This document shows positions 8,292 to 17,875 of a stretch of DNA of 64,000 nt, piece after piece (the first letter of the stretch is position 1; every line of letters begins with the position of its first letter). The translations under genes were made by a program, and so were the position numbers. Where the stretch lies: the NCBI RefSeq assembly GCF_010731295.1, contig NZ_AP022579.1, positions 5,890,001-5,954,000 of the forward strand. The letters are read 5' to 3'. Below the pieces are notes generated by a model. The model was not told the DNA's origin. It did not search any database and saw only the letters and a program-made list of their open reading frames with translations. Origin of the DNA: Mycolicibacterium boenickei. Lineage in GTDB: Bacteria > Actinomycetota > Actinomycetes > Mycobacteriales > Mycobacteriaceae.

Positions 8292-9146
8292 TCAGCCCAA
8301 TACGCGGGAACTGACGAACTCGCGGTCTTCGCCGGTGATCGGGTCGGTGAACTCGAGGCGGTGGGCCAGCAGCTGCAGCGGACTCCCGAAATCGTCGGGT
8401 GCTACGTCGATCACGTTGGGGTACAGGGAGTCAGCGATGATCGGCAACCCGATCGAGGCCATGTGCACGCGCAACTGATGCGTCCGCCCGGTCCGCGGCG
8501 ACAGCCGGTACAACCCGTTTGCCATGTCCTCGATGTACGTCTCGGCGTTGGGCTCGCCGGGCTCCTCGAAAGCCTGTAACTGCCCGCGGTGCTTGATGAT
8601 CCGGCTGCGCAATGTGGCAGGCAGCGGCACCGTCGCCGTGCCGTCGGAGCGAGCCAGATACGTCTTGCGAGTACCGCCCTCGGCGAACAGCCGCTGATAT
8701 CGGCCCCGGACCTCGCGGCGCGCGGTGAACAGCAGCACACCCGCGGTCAGCCGGTCCAGCCTGTGCGCGGGGCTCAGTTCCGCCAGACCCAGTTCGCGAC
8801 GCAGCCGCACCAGCGCGGTCTGCACGACGTGCCCGCCACGGGGCATGGTGGCCAGGAAATGCGGCTTGTCGACCACCACGATGTCGTCGTCGCGGTACAG
8901 CACCGGAATGTCGAACGGCACCTCCACCTCGTCGACCAGGTCGCGGTAGAAGTAGACGTGCGCGCCGGCAGGCAACGTCGTCGTCGCGTCGACCGTCGTG
9001 CCGTCCGGCAGGACCACCTCTCCGGCAAGCACTTTCGCGCCGATGCCGAACCGCTGCTCCAGCTCGTCGTACACATTGCCGCCCAAGAGGCGCAGCCGCG
9101 CCGGGCCCAGACCGTCACGCACCGGCAGCGGCGGGCGCTCTCTCAA
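8292..9146 (-). CDS. RluA family rRNA/tRNA pseudouridine synthase (Rv3300c-like)
   Basis: A 284-residue pseudouridine synthase. The catalytic Asp lies in AHRLDRLTAGVLLF, and the family RTHQLRVHMASIGLPI motif follows near residue 235. The N-terminal ~75 residues resemble an S4-like/lead domain ending in YFYRDL. The furthest in-frame start is TTG at 9146, giving the N-terminus RERPPLPVRDGLGPARLRL expected for the family; GTG at 9122 is an alternative. The gene begins 7 bases after the glpD2 stop, so it probably belongs to the same transcript. Confidence 0.87.
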   Translation of the reverse strand: MRERPPLPVRDGLGPARLRLLGGNVYDELEQRFGIGAKVLAGEVVLPDGTTVDATTTLPAGAHVYFYRDLVDEVEVPFDIPVLYRDDDIVVVDKPHFLATMPRGGHVVQTALVRLRRELGLAELSPAHRLDRLTAGVLLFTARREVRGRYQRLFAEGGTRKTYLARSDGTATVPLPATLRSRIIKHRGQLQAFEEPGEPNAETYIEDMANGLYRLSPRTGRTHQLRVHMASIGLPIIADSLYPNVIDVAPDDFGSPLQLLAHRLEFTDPITGEDREFVSSRVLG

Positions 9147-9153
9147 GATCGCG

Positions 9154-10899
9154 TCAATTCAACGGCACGGGTTCGAGAATCTCGGCGCGCGCCTCCGGCG
9201 CGGCCTGGCGCAACGCATCGGCGGACTCGTCGTCGGGCTGGGTCTGGGAAAGCACCTCGGCCTCCACCCGGGCGATGTAGGTGGCGACCTCACGGTCGAC
9301 GTCCTCGGCGGTCCAACCCAGCACGGGCGCAACCACTTCGGCGACCTCACGCGCACAGTCGACGCCCCGGTGCGGGTACTCGATGGCAATCCGCATCCGC
9401 CGGGCCAGAATGTCCTCGAGATGCAGCGCCCCTTCAGCGGCGGCGGCGTAGTAGGCCTCGACCTTGAGATACACCGGCGCATCGGTGATCGGAGCCAGCA
9501 GCTCGGGCTTGTCCTCCGCCATCTTGAGCACCTCACCGATCAGCGAGCCGTAACGATCCAGCAGGTGCCGGACGCGGTACGGGTGCAGCCCGTAATGCTT
9601 CCCGACGAACTCCGTCTGGTTGATCAAGGCGAAGTACCCGTCGGCCCCCATCAACGGGACCTTCTCGGTGATCGAGGGGGCCACCCGGGCCGGGATGAAC
9701 TCCGCGGCAGCGTCGATCGCGTCGGCCGCCATCACCCGGTAGGTGGTGTACTTCCCGCCCGCGATGGCCACCAGACCCGGCGAGGGCACCGCGACGGCGT
9801 GCTCACGCGAGAGCTTGGAGGTTTCCTCACTCTCACCGGCCAGCAGCGGACGCAGCCCCGCGTACACGCCGTCGATGTCATCGTGGGTCAGCGGGGTGGC
9901 CAACACCGTGTTGACGTGGCCCAGGATGTAGTCGATGTCGGCCTTGGTCGCGGCGGGATGCGCGAGGTCCAGATTCCAGTCCGTGTCGGTGGTGCCGATG
10001 ATCCAGTGCGTGCCCCACGGAATGACGAACAGCACCGATTTCTCGGTGCGCAGGATGATCGCCACCTCGCTGACGATCCGGTCGCGTGGCACCACGATGT
10101 GCACACCCTTGGAGGCACGCACCCGGAACCGGCCGCGTTCCTTGGACAATGCCTGGATCTCGTCGGTCCACACCCCGGTGGCGTTGACCACGACATGGCC
10201 CCGCACCTCGGTGATGGCCCCGTCCTCGGAATCGCGCAGCGTGACACCCACCACGCGATCACCTTCGCGCAGCAACGCCACCACCTGGCTGGACGAGCGC
10301 ACCACCGCGCCGTAGTGGGCGGCGGTACGCGCCACGGTCATGGTGTGGCGGGCGTCGTCGACGACCGTGTCGTAGTAGCGGATCCCGCCGATGAGCGAGC
10401 TGCGCTTGAGCCCGGGAGCCAACCGCAGCGCCCCGGCCTTGGTCAGATGCTTTTGTGCCGGAACGGATTTCGCGCCACCGAGCTGGTCATAGAGGAAGAT
10501 GCCCGCCGCGATGTACGGCCGCTCCCACCAGCGGTTGGTCAGCGGGAACAGGAACGGCAACGGTTTCACCAGGTGCGGTGCGAGCGTGGTCAGGCTCAGC
10601 TCCCGCTCGTACAGGGCCTCGCGAACCAGCCCGAACTCCAACTGCTCGAGGTAGCGCAGCCCGCCGTGGAACATCTTGGAGCTGCGACTGGACGTGCCCG
10701 ACGCGAAGTCACGGGCCTCGACCAATGCCACTTTCAGTCCCCGGGTGGCCGCGTCCAACGCCGCACCGGCGCCGACGACACCGCCGCCGATCACCACCAC
10801 GTCGAATTGTTCGCTGCCGAGTCGTTGCCAGGCTTGCGCCCTTTGCTGCGGACCGAGGAAGGTTTGCCCATCGCCCGGTGCTGAGATCGGGTCAGTCAC
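9154..10899 (-). CDS. glpD2: Aerobic glycerol-3-phosphate dehydrogenase
   Basis: A 581-residue FAD enzyme that oxidises glycerol-3-phosphate to dihydroxyacetone phosphate at the membrane and feeds electrons to menaquinone. The Rossmann motif VVVIGGGVVGAGAALDAATRG (~34-54) and the FAD-contact block SGTSSRSSKMFHGGLRYL (~67-84) are intact. The C-terminal DAO_C-type helical domain contains the HYGLHPYRVRHLLDRYG region. Length matches Rv3302c (585). GTG start at 10899; lpdA lies 42 bases upstream on the same strand, as in M. tuberculosis. Confidence 0.94.
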   Translation of the reverse strand: MTDPISAPGDGQTFLGPQQRAQAWQRLGSEQFDVVVIGGGVVGAGAALDAATRGLKVALVEARDFASGTSSRSSKMFHGGLRYLEQLEFGLVREALYERELSLTTLAPHLVKPLPFLFPLTNRWWERPYIAAGIFLYDQLGGAKSVPAQKHLTKAGALRLAPGLKRSSLIGGIRYYDTVVDDARHTMTVARTAAHYGAVVRSSSQVVALLREGDRVVGVTLRDSEDGAITEVRGHVVVNATGVWTDEIQALSKERGRFRVRASKGVHIVVPRDRIVSEVAIILRTEKSVLFVIPWGTHWIIGTTDTDWNLDLAHPAATKADIDYILGHVNTVLATPLTHDDIDGVYAGLRPLLAGESEETSKLSREHAVAVPSPGLVAIAGGKYTTYRVMAADAIDAAAEFIPARVAPSITEKVPLMGADGYFALINQTEFVGKHYGLHPYRVRHLLDRYGSLIGEVLKMAEDKPELLAPITDAPVYLKVEAYYAAAAEGALHLEDILARRMRIAIEYPHRGVDCAREVAEVVAPVLGWTAEDVDREVATYIARVEAEVLSQTQPDDESADALRQAAPEARAEILEPVPLN

Positions 10900-10941
10900 G
10901 ATCCCCAGGCTACGTGGGTGAGGTGGGATCTGCCCGATTCT

Positions 10942-12357
10942 CTAGTCCAGGTCGTCGTGTTTCATCAACTGACGCGCCGCCTCGGTGATCGAGCCGGACA
11001 ACGACGGGTACACCGAGAAGGTCTGGGCCAGCTCGTCGACCGGGATGCCGTTCTGCACGGCCAGCGCGATCGGCAGGATCAATTCGGAGGCGATCGGCGC
11101 CACCACCACGCCGCCGATAACCACGCCGGTGGCCGGACGGCAGAAGATCTTGACGAAGCCGCGGCGCAGGCTGGACATCTTGGCCCGGGCGTTCGTGTTG
11201 AGCGGCAGCGTCAGGGTGCGGGCCGGCACGGATCCGTCGTCGATCGCGGCCTGCGGCACTCCGACCGCGGCGATCTCGGGCCGGGTGAACACCGCCGCGG
11301 CGACGGTTCGCAGCCGGATCGGGGCCACCGCCTCGCCCAGAGCGTGATACATCGCGATGCGTCCCTGCATGGCCGCCACCGAGGCCAGCGGCAGCAGGCC
11401 GGTGCAGTCGCCGGCCGCGTAGATGCCGGGCACCGAGGTCCGCGACACGCGGTCGACGTTGAGGTAGTTGCCCGGTCCGAGCTCGATGCCGACGCGCTCC
11501 AGCCCTAGGCCGCCCGTGTTGGGTACCGAGCCGACGGTCATCAGGGCGTGGCTGCCCTCGACGACCCGGCCGTCGGCCATGGTGACCCGGACGCCGTCGT
11601 CGGTACGGGTGACCGATTCGGCGCGGGCGTTCTTGATGAGCGTCACACCGCGCTCGGAGAACACTTCCTCCAGCACGGCGGCGGCGTCGGAGTCCTCGTG
11701 CGGCAGGATCTGGTCGCGGCTGGCCACCACCGTCACGGTCACGCCGAGCTCGGTGTAGGCGTTGACGAACTCGGCGCCGGTGACACCCGAGCCCACGACG
11801 ACAAGGTGTTCGGGCAGCGATTCGAGGTCGTATAGCTGGCGCCAGTTGAGGATGCGTTCCCCATCGGGCGCCGCATTGGGCAGTACGCGGGGGCTGGCGC
11901 CGGTGGCGATCAGCACCACATCGGCGGTGAGCTGGCTCACCGCGCCGTCCGGACCGGTGACCTTGACGCGGTGCTGCGCCATGCCCGGGACGTCGTCGAT
12001 GAGTTCGCCACGGCCCGCGATCAACTCGATTCCCTCGCTGCGCAGCCGCCCGGCGATGTCGTCGGACTGCGCCGTCGCGAGGTTCTTGACCCGCTCGTTG
12101 ATCTGCGGCAGCGAGATCTTGGATTGCTCGAAATCCAGTGAATACCCCAGGTTGGGGGCTCGACGGAGTTCGGTGCGCACACCCGTGGAAGCGATGAACG
12201 TCTTGGACGGCACGCAGTCCCACAGCACGCAGGCGCCACCGATGCCGTCGCAGTCGACGATGGTGACGTGAGCGACCTCCGGGCCGCGGGCGGCGGCGAC
12301 AAGTGCCGCCTCATATCCGGCGGGTCCGCCGCCGATGATCACGATGCGGGTAGCCAC
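10942..12357 (-). CDS. lpdA: NAD(P)H quinone reductase LpdA (lipoamide dehydrogenase-like flavoprotein)
   Basis: A 471-residue two-dinucleotide-binding flavoprotein. N-terminal FAD motif GGGPAGYEAALVAAA; NAD(P) motif VVGSGVTGAEFVNAYTELG; second FAD block GIYAAGDCTGLLPLASVA; dimerisation domain at the C-terminus. A CVLWDC (CX4C) redox pair is present at ~40-45, where the M. tuberculosis protein is reported to lack one cysteine. The C-terminal His of true lipoamide dehydrogenases (HxHPTxxE) is replaced by VYPSLSGS, so lipoamide turnover is not expected. GTG start; the divergent GGCT gene is 41 bases away. Confidence 0.92.
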   Translation of the reverse strand: MATRIVIIGGGPAGYEAALVAAARGPEVAHVTIVDCDGIGGACVLWDCVPSKTFIASTGVRTELRRAPNLGYSLDFEQSKISLPQINERVKNLATAQSDDIAGRLRSEGIELIAGRGELIDDVPGMAQHRVKVTGPDGAVSQLTADVVLIATGASPRVLPNAAPDGERILNWRQLYDLESLPEHLVVVGSGVTGAEFVNAYTELGVTVTVVASRDQILPHEDSDAAAVLEEVFSERGVTLIKNARAESVTRTDDGVRVTMADGRVVEGSHALMTVGSVPNTGGLGLERVGIELGPGNYLNVDRVSRTSVPGIYAAGDCTGLLPLASVAAMQGRIAMYHALGEAVAPIRLRTVAAAVFTRPEIAAVGVPQAAIDDGSVPARTLTLPLNTNARAKMSSLRRGFVKIFCRPATGVVIGGVVVAPIASELILPIALAVQNGIPVDELAQTFSVYPSLSGSITEAARQLMKHDDLD

Positions 12358-12398
12358 GGGACTAACCTAACCAACTTCGCCGATTAAGCTGTCTTACC

Positions 12399-12866
12399 GT
12401 GCCGCTGTACGCCGCGTATGGATCGAATATGCACCCGGAGCAAATGCTCGAGCGGGCTCCGCACTCGCCGATGGCGGGTACCGGGTGGCTGCACGGCTGG
12501 CGCTTGACGTTCGGCGGTGAGGACATCGGCTGGGAAGGCGCGCTGGCCACCGTCGTCGAGGACCCGCTGTCGAAGGTGTTCGTCGTGCTCTACGACATGA
12601 CGCCGGCCGACGAGCAGAGCCTGGACCACTGGGAAGGGTCCGAGCTCGGGTTCCACAAGAAGATCCGCTGCCGGGTGGACCGGCTCTCGTCGGACACCAC
12701 CACCGATCCGGTGCTGGCTTGGCTGTATGTCGTCGACGCCTGGGAGGGCGGCCTGCCCTCGGCGCGCTATCTCGGGGTGATGGCCGACGCCGCGGAGATC
12801 GCCGGCGCGCCGGCGGAGTACGTGCACGATCTGCGCACCCGCCCCGCCCGCAACATCGGTCCGTAG
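12399..12866 (+). CDS. Gamma-glutamylcyclotransferase-like (GGCT fold) protein, Rv3304-like
   Basis: A 155-residue protein of the gamma-glutamylcyclotransferase/AIG2-like fold. The diagnostic YAAYGSNMHPEQM lies at residues 4-16 (YGSN binds the substrate carboxylate), and the TPADEQSLDHWEG stretch follows near 68-80. It may cyclise gamma-glutamyl amines or dipeptides; the substrate is unproven. GTG start; the same divergent pairing with lpdA is found in M. tuberculosis (Rv3303c/Rv3304). Confidence 0.85.
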   Translation: MPLYAAYGSNMHPEQMLERAPHSPMAGTGWLHGWRLTFGGEDIGWEGALATVVEDPLSKVFVVLYDMTPADEQSLDHWEGSELGFHKKIRCRVDRLSSDTTTDPVLAWLYVVDAWEGGLPSARYLGVMADAAEIAGAPAEYVHDLRTRPARNIGP

Positions 12867-12962
12867 CTGGTCCCCCTCCCCCTGCACCGCCAGGCCCCTG
12901 GCACCGCGAGCGTGCGCGTCTGCCGCCCGACACGCCGCATTTCGTCAGCATTCTGAGCACCC

Positions 12963-13850
12963 TCACGCCGCGCGAGCGGAACTCAGCTGCCCGTTGATCC
13001 GCGCCACCAGCTCGCCACGTCGTTCTCTGACGTCCTCGAAGACAATTCCGATGACGGTCCACCCGACCTTCATCAATGCGGCGGTACGTCTTCGGTCGTT
13101 GCTCAACGCATCGGGATTGGCGTGCCAATCCAAGCTGTCGTACTCGACCGCGACCTTCTGGTGCGGCCACGCGAAGTCGAGACGTCTGAGATTCCCGTTC
13201 CCGTCGACCACCTCGTACTGCAATTCCGGCACCGGCAAGCCGCCGTCGAGCATGACCAACCGCGCCTCACTCTCCATCGGTGACTCGGCGCGCCCGTCGG
13301 CGAGCGCGATCAGGTTGCGGACAGCGACGATGCCGCGACGTCCGGCCTGGTCCAGGGCCGCCCGCCAGAGATCGGCCCGCGTGCACGTGCCGCTTCGCAA
13401 CGCGGCGTCCAGGGTGGCCAGAGCTCGTGGCCGACGTAGCGTCCGGGCCACCTCGATGGCGGTCCACGCCGGCGCCGCGACGTATCTGCCATCGACGGAA
13501 ATCAGTGGCGCGCCATCCCTTCGATGCACCACCAATCCGTCTGCCGAACGCAGTTGGCAGCCTGGCGGATTGAGGACGTGCAAGTCAGCCGATCCCTCGG
13601 TGTCGAATCCGTGCACGGCTGCGGCGCTGGCCAGACAGAGGGGCACCTTCCGACCACACGCGAGATCCAGCCCACGCAACAGCAGCTGCTCTGTGGGCTC
13701 ACCGTAGCAGTAGATACCGTGCCAGATCCTTTCCAGCGCACCGGACTCCACCGCAGATTCGAATGCGTGGCGCGTCAGGTGGGTCAGGATCTGTCCACTG
13801 GTGACCACACCGTTCTGTCGGTCGAGCAACTGCATCAATCGCGGGTCCAT
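12963..13850 (-). CDS. AbiEi-like winged-helix / DUF559 endonuclease-like protein
   Basis: A 295-residue protein. The N-terminus (~1-60) has the AbiEi/transcriptional-regulator-type pattern LLDRQNGVVTSGQILTHL ending in an IWHGIYCYGEP segment. The C-terminal ~100 residues resemble DUF559/Vsr-fold nucleases, with LRRLDFAWPHQKVAVEYDS as the catalytic Asp/Lys/Glu-type core followed by DRRRTAALMKVGWTVI. Such proteins are common singletons in mycobacteria. No toxin partner is adjacent, so a toxin-antitoxin role is not supported. Start ATG at 13850; upstream in-frame codons lack family features. Confidence 0.7.
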   Translation of the reverse strand: MDPRLMQLLDRQNGVVTSGQILTHLTRHAFESAVESGALERIWHGIYCYGEPTEQLLLRGLDLACGRKVPLCLASAAAVHGFDTEGSADLHVLNPPGCQLRSADGLVVHRRDGAPLISVDGRYVAAPAWTAIEVARTLRRPRALATLDAALRSGTCTRADLWRAALDQAGRRGIVAVRNLIALADGRAESPMESEARLVMLDGGLPVPELQYEVVDGNGNLRRLDFAWPHQKVAVEYDSLDWHANPDALSNDRRRTAALMKVGWTVIGIVFEDVRERRGELVARINGQLSSARAA

Positions 13851-14012
13851 GCCGACGATCGTTGTTGGTACGCAAGACCTTCGGAAGATGCAATGTGCGG
13901 ATCTGTGGATGAACTGCGCGCTGTGCACAACCGATCGCGACGAGCGTGCAGGCAATGCTCATGGTGCGCGGCGCGGCGGGCGGCAATCACGCACGCTCGC
14001 GGTGCAAGGGAA
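13851..14012. other. Intergenic spacer, no gene seen
   Basis: 162 bases between the DUF559-like gene and amiA1. It contains only out-of-family extensions of neighbouring frames. No RNA gene, clear terminator or repeat was recognised. Confidence 0.5.
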
Positions 14013-15179
14013 CTAGGCAGAAGCGGCGACGATGTTGACCATCGTGCGCACACCCACGCCGAGCGCGCGCTCGTCGATGTCGAATGTGGGCTGGTGCAGG
14101 TCCAGCTGTGGTCCCTGTCCGCTCCACACGCCGAGCCGGCCCATGGCGCCGGGTACGTCTTCGAGGTACCAGGAGAAGTCCTCGCCGCCGCCGGACTGAT
14201 GCGTGTCGGCCAGCGCGTCAGGGCCGACGGCTTCGATCGCGTGGGTCAGGATGCGGGTGGACACCTCTTCGTTGACCACCGGTGGCACCCCACGCCGGTA
14301 GTTGAGGCTGTGCTCGATGTTGAGCGGGGCCAGCAGCGCCGTAACCGTCTCTTCCACAATCGATTCCAGCGTCAGCCAGGTGTCGCGGCTCGCGGTGCGG
14401 ATCGTCCCGGCCAGGGTGCCGATCTGCGGAATGGCGTTCGCGGCCACACCGGCATTGACCGCGCCCCACACCATCACAGTGTCGTGGCGAGGGTCGATCC
14501 GACGGGACAACACCCCGGGCAGCCCGGTGATCAGCGTGCCCAGCCCGTAGACCAGGTCACCGGTCAGGTGCGGCCGGGAGGTGTGCCCACCCGGCGAGTG
14601 CAGGGTGATCTCGATGGAGTCCGCTGCCGAGGTGATCGGGCCGGGCTTGGTGGCCACCCGGCCGACAGCCAGGCGCGGATCGCAGTGCAGCGCGAAAATC
14701 CGGTTCACCCCGTTCAGCACACCGGCGTTGATGGCGTCGATCGCGCCGCCGGGCATCAGCTCCTCGGCGGCCTGGAACAGCAGCCGCACCCCGACCGGCA
14801 ACTCCGGCACCGACGACAGGACCATCGCCGTGCCCAGCAATACCGCGGTGTGCGCATCGTGTCCGCAGGCATGCGCGACGTTGGGCACCGTCGAGGCATA
14901 GGGCGCGCCGGTCCGGTCAGCCATCGGCAGGGCATCCATGTCGGCCCGCAGCGCGATCCGCGGGCCGTCCTCAGGCCCGAAGTCACACGTCAATCCGGTG
15001 CCGCCGGGCAGCACCTTGGGATTCAGCCCGGCCTCGGCCAGGTGCCGGGCGACGAACTCGGTGGTGGCGAACTCTTGCCGGCCCAGCTCCGGATGAGCGT
15101 GCAGATGCCGCCGCCAGGACACCATCTCGTCGTAGTTCGCCGACAGCCAGCGGGCAGCGGCGTGCTGCAACACACTCAT
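14013..15179 (-). CDS. amiA1: M20 family amidohydrolase AmiA1
   Basis: A 388-residue M20D-type metal-dependent amidohydrolase (N-acyl amino acid / aminobenzoyl-glutamate hydrolase relatives). Metal-binding motifs are HACGHDAHTAVLLGTAM (~101-117), the EE pair in FQAAEELMPGG (~135), and GGEDFSWYLEDVPG near the C-terminus. The M20 dimerisation domain lies between. It overlaps amiB1 by 4 bases (ATGA), so the paralogous pair is translationally coupled, as in Rv3305c-Rv3306c. The physiological substrate is unknown. Confidence 0.92.
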   Translation of the reverse strand: MSVLQHAAARWLSANYDEMVSWRRHLHAHPELGRQEFATTEFVARHLAEAGLNPKVLPGGTGLTCDFGPEDGPRIALRADMDALPMADRTGAPYASTVPNVAHACGHDAHTAVLLGTAMVLSSVPELPVGVRLLFQAAEELMPGGAIDAINAGVLNGVNRIFALHCDPRLAVGRVATKPGPITSAADSIEITLHSPGGHTSRPHLTGDLVYGLGTLITGLPGVLSRRIDPRHDTVMVWGAVNAGVAANAIPQIGTLAGTIRTASRDTWLTLESIVEETVTALLAPLNIEHSLNYRRGVPPVVNEEVSTRILTHAIEAVGPDALADTHQSGGGEDFSWYLEDVPGAMGRLGVWSGQGPQLDLHQPTFDIDERALGVGVRTMVNIVAASA

Positions 15180-16360
15180 GACGCCTGCCTCCGCTGCTGC
15201 GCGGCCAGCACGCGATCCCGCTCAGCCGGCGTCTCGGCCAGCCGAACGACGGTGCGCGCCAGCATGATTGCACCTTCGAGCACCGCCTGGTCCGCACTCG
15301 GCCCCACTGCCGCCGCGGTGAACGCCGGCTGGTGGATGGCGGCCCCGCCCGAGTCGATACCGATCACCGGATGGATACCGGGCATCACCTGGCTGATGTT
15401 GCCCATGTCGGTACTGCCAAGCGGCACACTCGCCTCCACGTTCTCCGGCAACGGGCTACGGCCCAGCCGCAGCATCTCGGCACGGATGGTCTCCGACAGC
15501 CACGGGTCGGGCGTCAGCTCGGCGTAGGCAGGCGCGATCTCGGTGACCCGGTGCTCGCAGCCCGTCGCCAGAGCTCCGGCTGAAAAACACCCGGCCATCC
15601 GGTCTTCCAGCTCACGCAGCGCGGACATGTCCGTGGCCCGCATGGTGTACCGCATCTCGGCCCGGCCCGGGATGACGTTGGTGGCCTCCCCGCCGTGAGT
15701 GACGATGCCGTGCACCATCTGCCCCGGCATGAGCTGCTGGCGCAACAGGCCGATCGCCACCTGCGCGACGGTGACCGCGTCACCGGCGTTGACTCCCAGA
15801 TACGGCGCCACGGCGGCGTGTGACTCGCGGCCGGTGTAATCGACCGTGACCTCGGACAGCGCCAGCGAACGGGCCGCGGCGATATCCACCGGCCCGGGGT
15901 GCAGCATGACGGTCGCCGCGATGTCGTCGAACACTCCGGCGTTGAGCAGCAACACTTTTCCGCCGCCGAGCTCCTCGGCCGGGGTTCCGACGAGCACTAC
16001 GGTCAGGCCCAGTTCGTCGGCCACGTCGGCCAGCGCCAGGGCGGTGCCGACCGCCGAGGCCGCAATGATGTTGTGCCCGCAGGCATGCCCGATCTCGGGC
16101 AGCGCGTCGTACTCGGCGCAGATCCCGACGACGAGCGGGCCGCTGCCGTAGGTGGCGCGGAACGCGGTATCCAGACCGCCGGCTCTCTCGGTGATCTCGA
16201 ATCCGTACTCGGCCGCCAACGCTTGTGTCTTGGCGCAGCTGCGATGCTCGGCGAAGGCCAACTCCGGCTCGGCGTGGATCGAATGCGAGAGCTCGATCAG
16301 GTCGCCACGACGCCGGTTGATCGCGTCCTCGACGCTCAGCGAGGCAGTGGCAGACGGCAT
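15176..16360 (-). CDS. amiB1: M20 family amidohydrolase AmiB1
   Basis: A 394-residue M20 amidohydrolase paralogous to AmiA1. It has [20 protein letters not shown] (~90-109), [11 protein letters not shown] (~126-136) and the C-terminal [19 protein letters not shown] metal/substrate loop. It resembles p-aminobenzoyl-glutamate hydrolase-type enzymes, but substrate assignment is inference. ATG at 16360; deoD is divergent, with 81 bases between the two starts that must hold both promoters. Confidence 0.92.
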   Translation of the reverse strand: MPSATASLSVEDAINRRRGDLIELSHSIHAEPELAFAEHRSCAKTQALAAEYGFEITERAGGLDTAFRATYGSGPLVVGICAEYDALPEIGHACGHNIIAASAVGTALALADVADELGLTVVLVGTPAEELGGGKVLLLNAGVFDDIAATVMLHPGPVDIAAARSLALSEVTVDYTGRESHAAVAPYLGVNAGDAVTVAQVAIGLLRQQLMPGQMVHGIVTHGGEATNVIPGRAEMRYTMRATDMSALRELEDRMAGCFSAGALATGCEHRVTEIAPAYAELTPDPWLSETIRAEMLRLGRSPLPENVEASVPLGSTDMGNISQVMPGIHPVIGIDSGGAAIHQPAFTAAAVGPSADQAVLEGAIMLARTVVRLAETPAERDRVLAAQQRRQAS

Positions 16361-16441
16361 CCTCGCAGTATCTCACTGTGCGGATTTGTTCTTCGCGCGA
16401 GCGCTCATCACGGCGGTTTCCGGCGGTTAAGCTCGCCTATC

Positions 16442-17233
16442 GTGACCGATCCCCAGGCGTCCAGCCAGGCAGCCGCCTCCATCGCAGAGCGCACCGGCGT
16501 CGATCGCCACGACGTCGCGGTCGTGCTCGGTTCGGGTTGGGCACCCGCGGTGACCGAGCTCGGCGATCCGGTCGCAACGGTGCCGATGGCCGATCTGCCG
16601 GGCTTCACCCCGCCGAGCGCGGAGGGCCACGGTGGCCAGGTGCACTCGCTGCGCGTCGGTGATCACCGGGTGCTGGTGCTGGCCGGCCGCATCCATGCCT
16701 ATGAAGGCCATGACCTGCAGCACGTGGTGCATCCGGTGCGGACTGCGGCCGCCGCGGGCGCATCCACGGTGGTGCTCACCAACGCGGCGGGCGGGCTGCG
16801 TGCCGAATACCGGGTGGGCCAGCCGGTGCTGATCAGCGACCATCTCAACCTCACCGCACGGTCCCCGCTGGTCGGGGCACAGTTCGTCGACCTGGTCGAC
16901 GCCTATTCCCCCGCGCTGCGGGCGCTGACCCGCGAGATCGAGCCGACCCTGGCCGAAGGCGTCTACGCGGGGTTGCCGGGCCCGCACTACGAGACCCCGG
17001 CCGAGATCCGGATGCTGCGTACCCTCGGCGCCGACCTGGTCGGTATGTCCACGGTGCACGAGACGATCGCCGCCCGGGCCGCGGACCTGCAGGTACTGGG
17101 CATCTCGATGGTGACCAACCTGGCCGCGGGGATGACGGGTGAGCCGCTCAGCCACGCCGAGGTGCTCGAGGCCGGACGTCAGTCCGCAACCCGGATGGGT
17201 GCGCTGCTGCGTTCGGTGATCGAACGGATCTAG
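16442..17233 (+). CDS. deoD: Purine nucleoside phosphorylase
   Basis: A 263-residue trimeric-type purine nucleoside phosphorylase that releases the base from inosine or guanosine with phosphate. Motifs seen: VVLGSGWAP (phosphate loop), [47 protein letters not shown], and [13 protein letters not shown] start at 16442 gives the family N-terminus; a longer in-frame extension upstream runs over the amiB1 strand and is ignored. Together with add, deoA, cdd and upp in this window it forms the nucleoside salvage set. Its stop overlaps the end of the convergent TetR gene by 4 bases. Confidence 0.94.
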   Translation: MTDPQASSQAAASIAERTGVDRHDVAVVLGSGWAPAVTELGDPVATVPMADLPGFTPPSAEGHGGQVHSLRVGDHRVLVLAGRIHAYEGHDLQHVVHPVRTAAAAGASTVVLTNAAGGLRAEYRVGQPVLISDHLNLTARSPLVGAQFVDLVDAYSPALRALTREIEPTLAEGVYAGLPGPHYETPAEIRMLRTLGADLVGMSTVHETIAARAADLQVLGISMVTNLAAGMTGEPLSHAEVLEAGRQSATRMGALLRSVIERI

Positions 17234-17775
17234 CCGACGAGATATCGCTGCAGCGTGGGACCGATCCAGTCGACGACCTGCCGGCGGGGCATGTCGACCA
17301 ACGGCGGGAATTCCAGCACGTAGCGACACAGGGCCATCCCCAGCACCTGCGACGCCGCAAGGCTGGCCCGCACCGGGGTGTCGGGGGCCTGACCGGTCAG
17401 TTTGGCGATCGCCGGCGCGAGTTGCGCGGCGAAGATCGTGCGCATCCGCTCGGCGACGGCCTCGTTGGTGACGCCGGCCCGCAACAGGATCAACAGCACC
17501 TCGTCGCGCTCCCAGCGTTCCAGGAAATGCGCGGCCAGCGCGGCGCCGACCTGCTCATGCGGCACCTGGGTGAGATCGGGTAGCTCGAGATCGAATTCGG
17601 CCGCCGCGGCGAACAGCCGTTCCTTGTTGCCGTAGTAGCGCATCACCATCGCAGGGTCGATCCCGGCATCGGCCGCAATCGCCCGGATGGTCGCGCGCTC
17701 GTACCCGTCGGCGGCGAACCGCTCACGAGCCGCGGCGAGGATGACGGACTTGGTCTCGGCTGCCGGTCGTCGCAT
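17230..17775 (-). CDS. TetR family transcriptional regulator
   Basis: A 181-residue TetR protein. The HTH covers ~10-55 with [42 protein letters not shown]. The C-terminal ligand domain is of the TetR_C_17/PsrA-like short type, containing [29 protein letters not shown] at 17775 is chosen because upstream sequence is operator DNA. It faces an FAD monooxygenase gene across ~100 bases packed with inverted repeats, so it is very likely that gene's repressor. Confidence 0.88.
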   Translation of the reverse strand: MRRPAAETKSVILAAARERFAADGYERATIRAIAADAGIDPAMVMRYYGNKERLFAAAAEFDLELPDLTQVPHEQVGAALAAHFLERWERDEVLLILLRAGVTNEAVAERMRTIFAAQLAPAIAKLTGQAPDTPVRASLAASQVLGMALCRYVLEFPPLVDMPRRQVVDWIGPTLQRYLVG

Positions 17776-17875
17776 GTCAACAATTGTAGGCCAACAACCG
17801 TTGACATTGCGCGCAAAGACTCCTACCTTGAAGTCAACAGTTGTTGACCAACGGTTGTTGACAAAGGAGCCGAAG
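17776..17875. promoter_or_regulatory. TetR operator array and monooxygenase promoter
   Basis: GTCAACA-GT-TGTTGAC (17833-17848) is an inverted repeat with 7-base arms. CAACAACCGTTG (17792-17803) and CAACGGTTGTTG (17849-17860) are perfect reverse complements flanking it. A candidate promoter reading rightward is TTGACA (17801-17806), a 17-base spacer, then TACCTT (17824-17829), lying between the flanking arms. AAAGGAG (17863-17869) is the ribosome site for the ATG at 17876. Repressor binding at the two outer arms would enclose the promoter. Confidence 0.75.

Noticed and set aside
15899..16441. In-frame extension of deoD upstream of 16442
   Set aside because: The extension runs antisense to amiB1 and lacks any purine nucleoside phosphorylase feature; the GTG at 16442 fits the known length.
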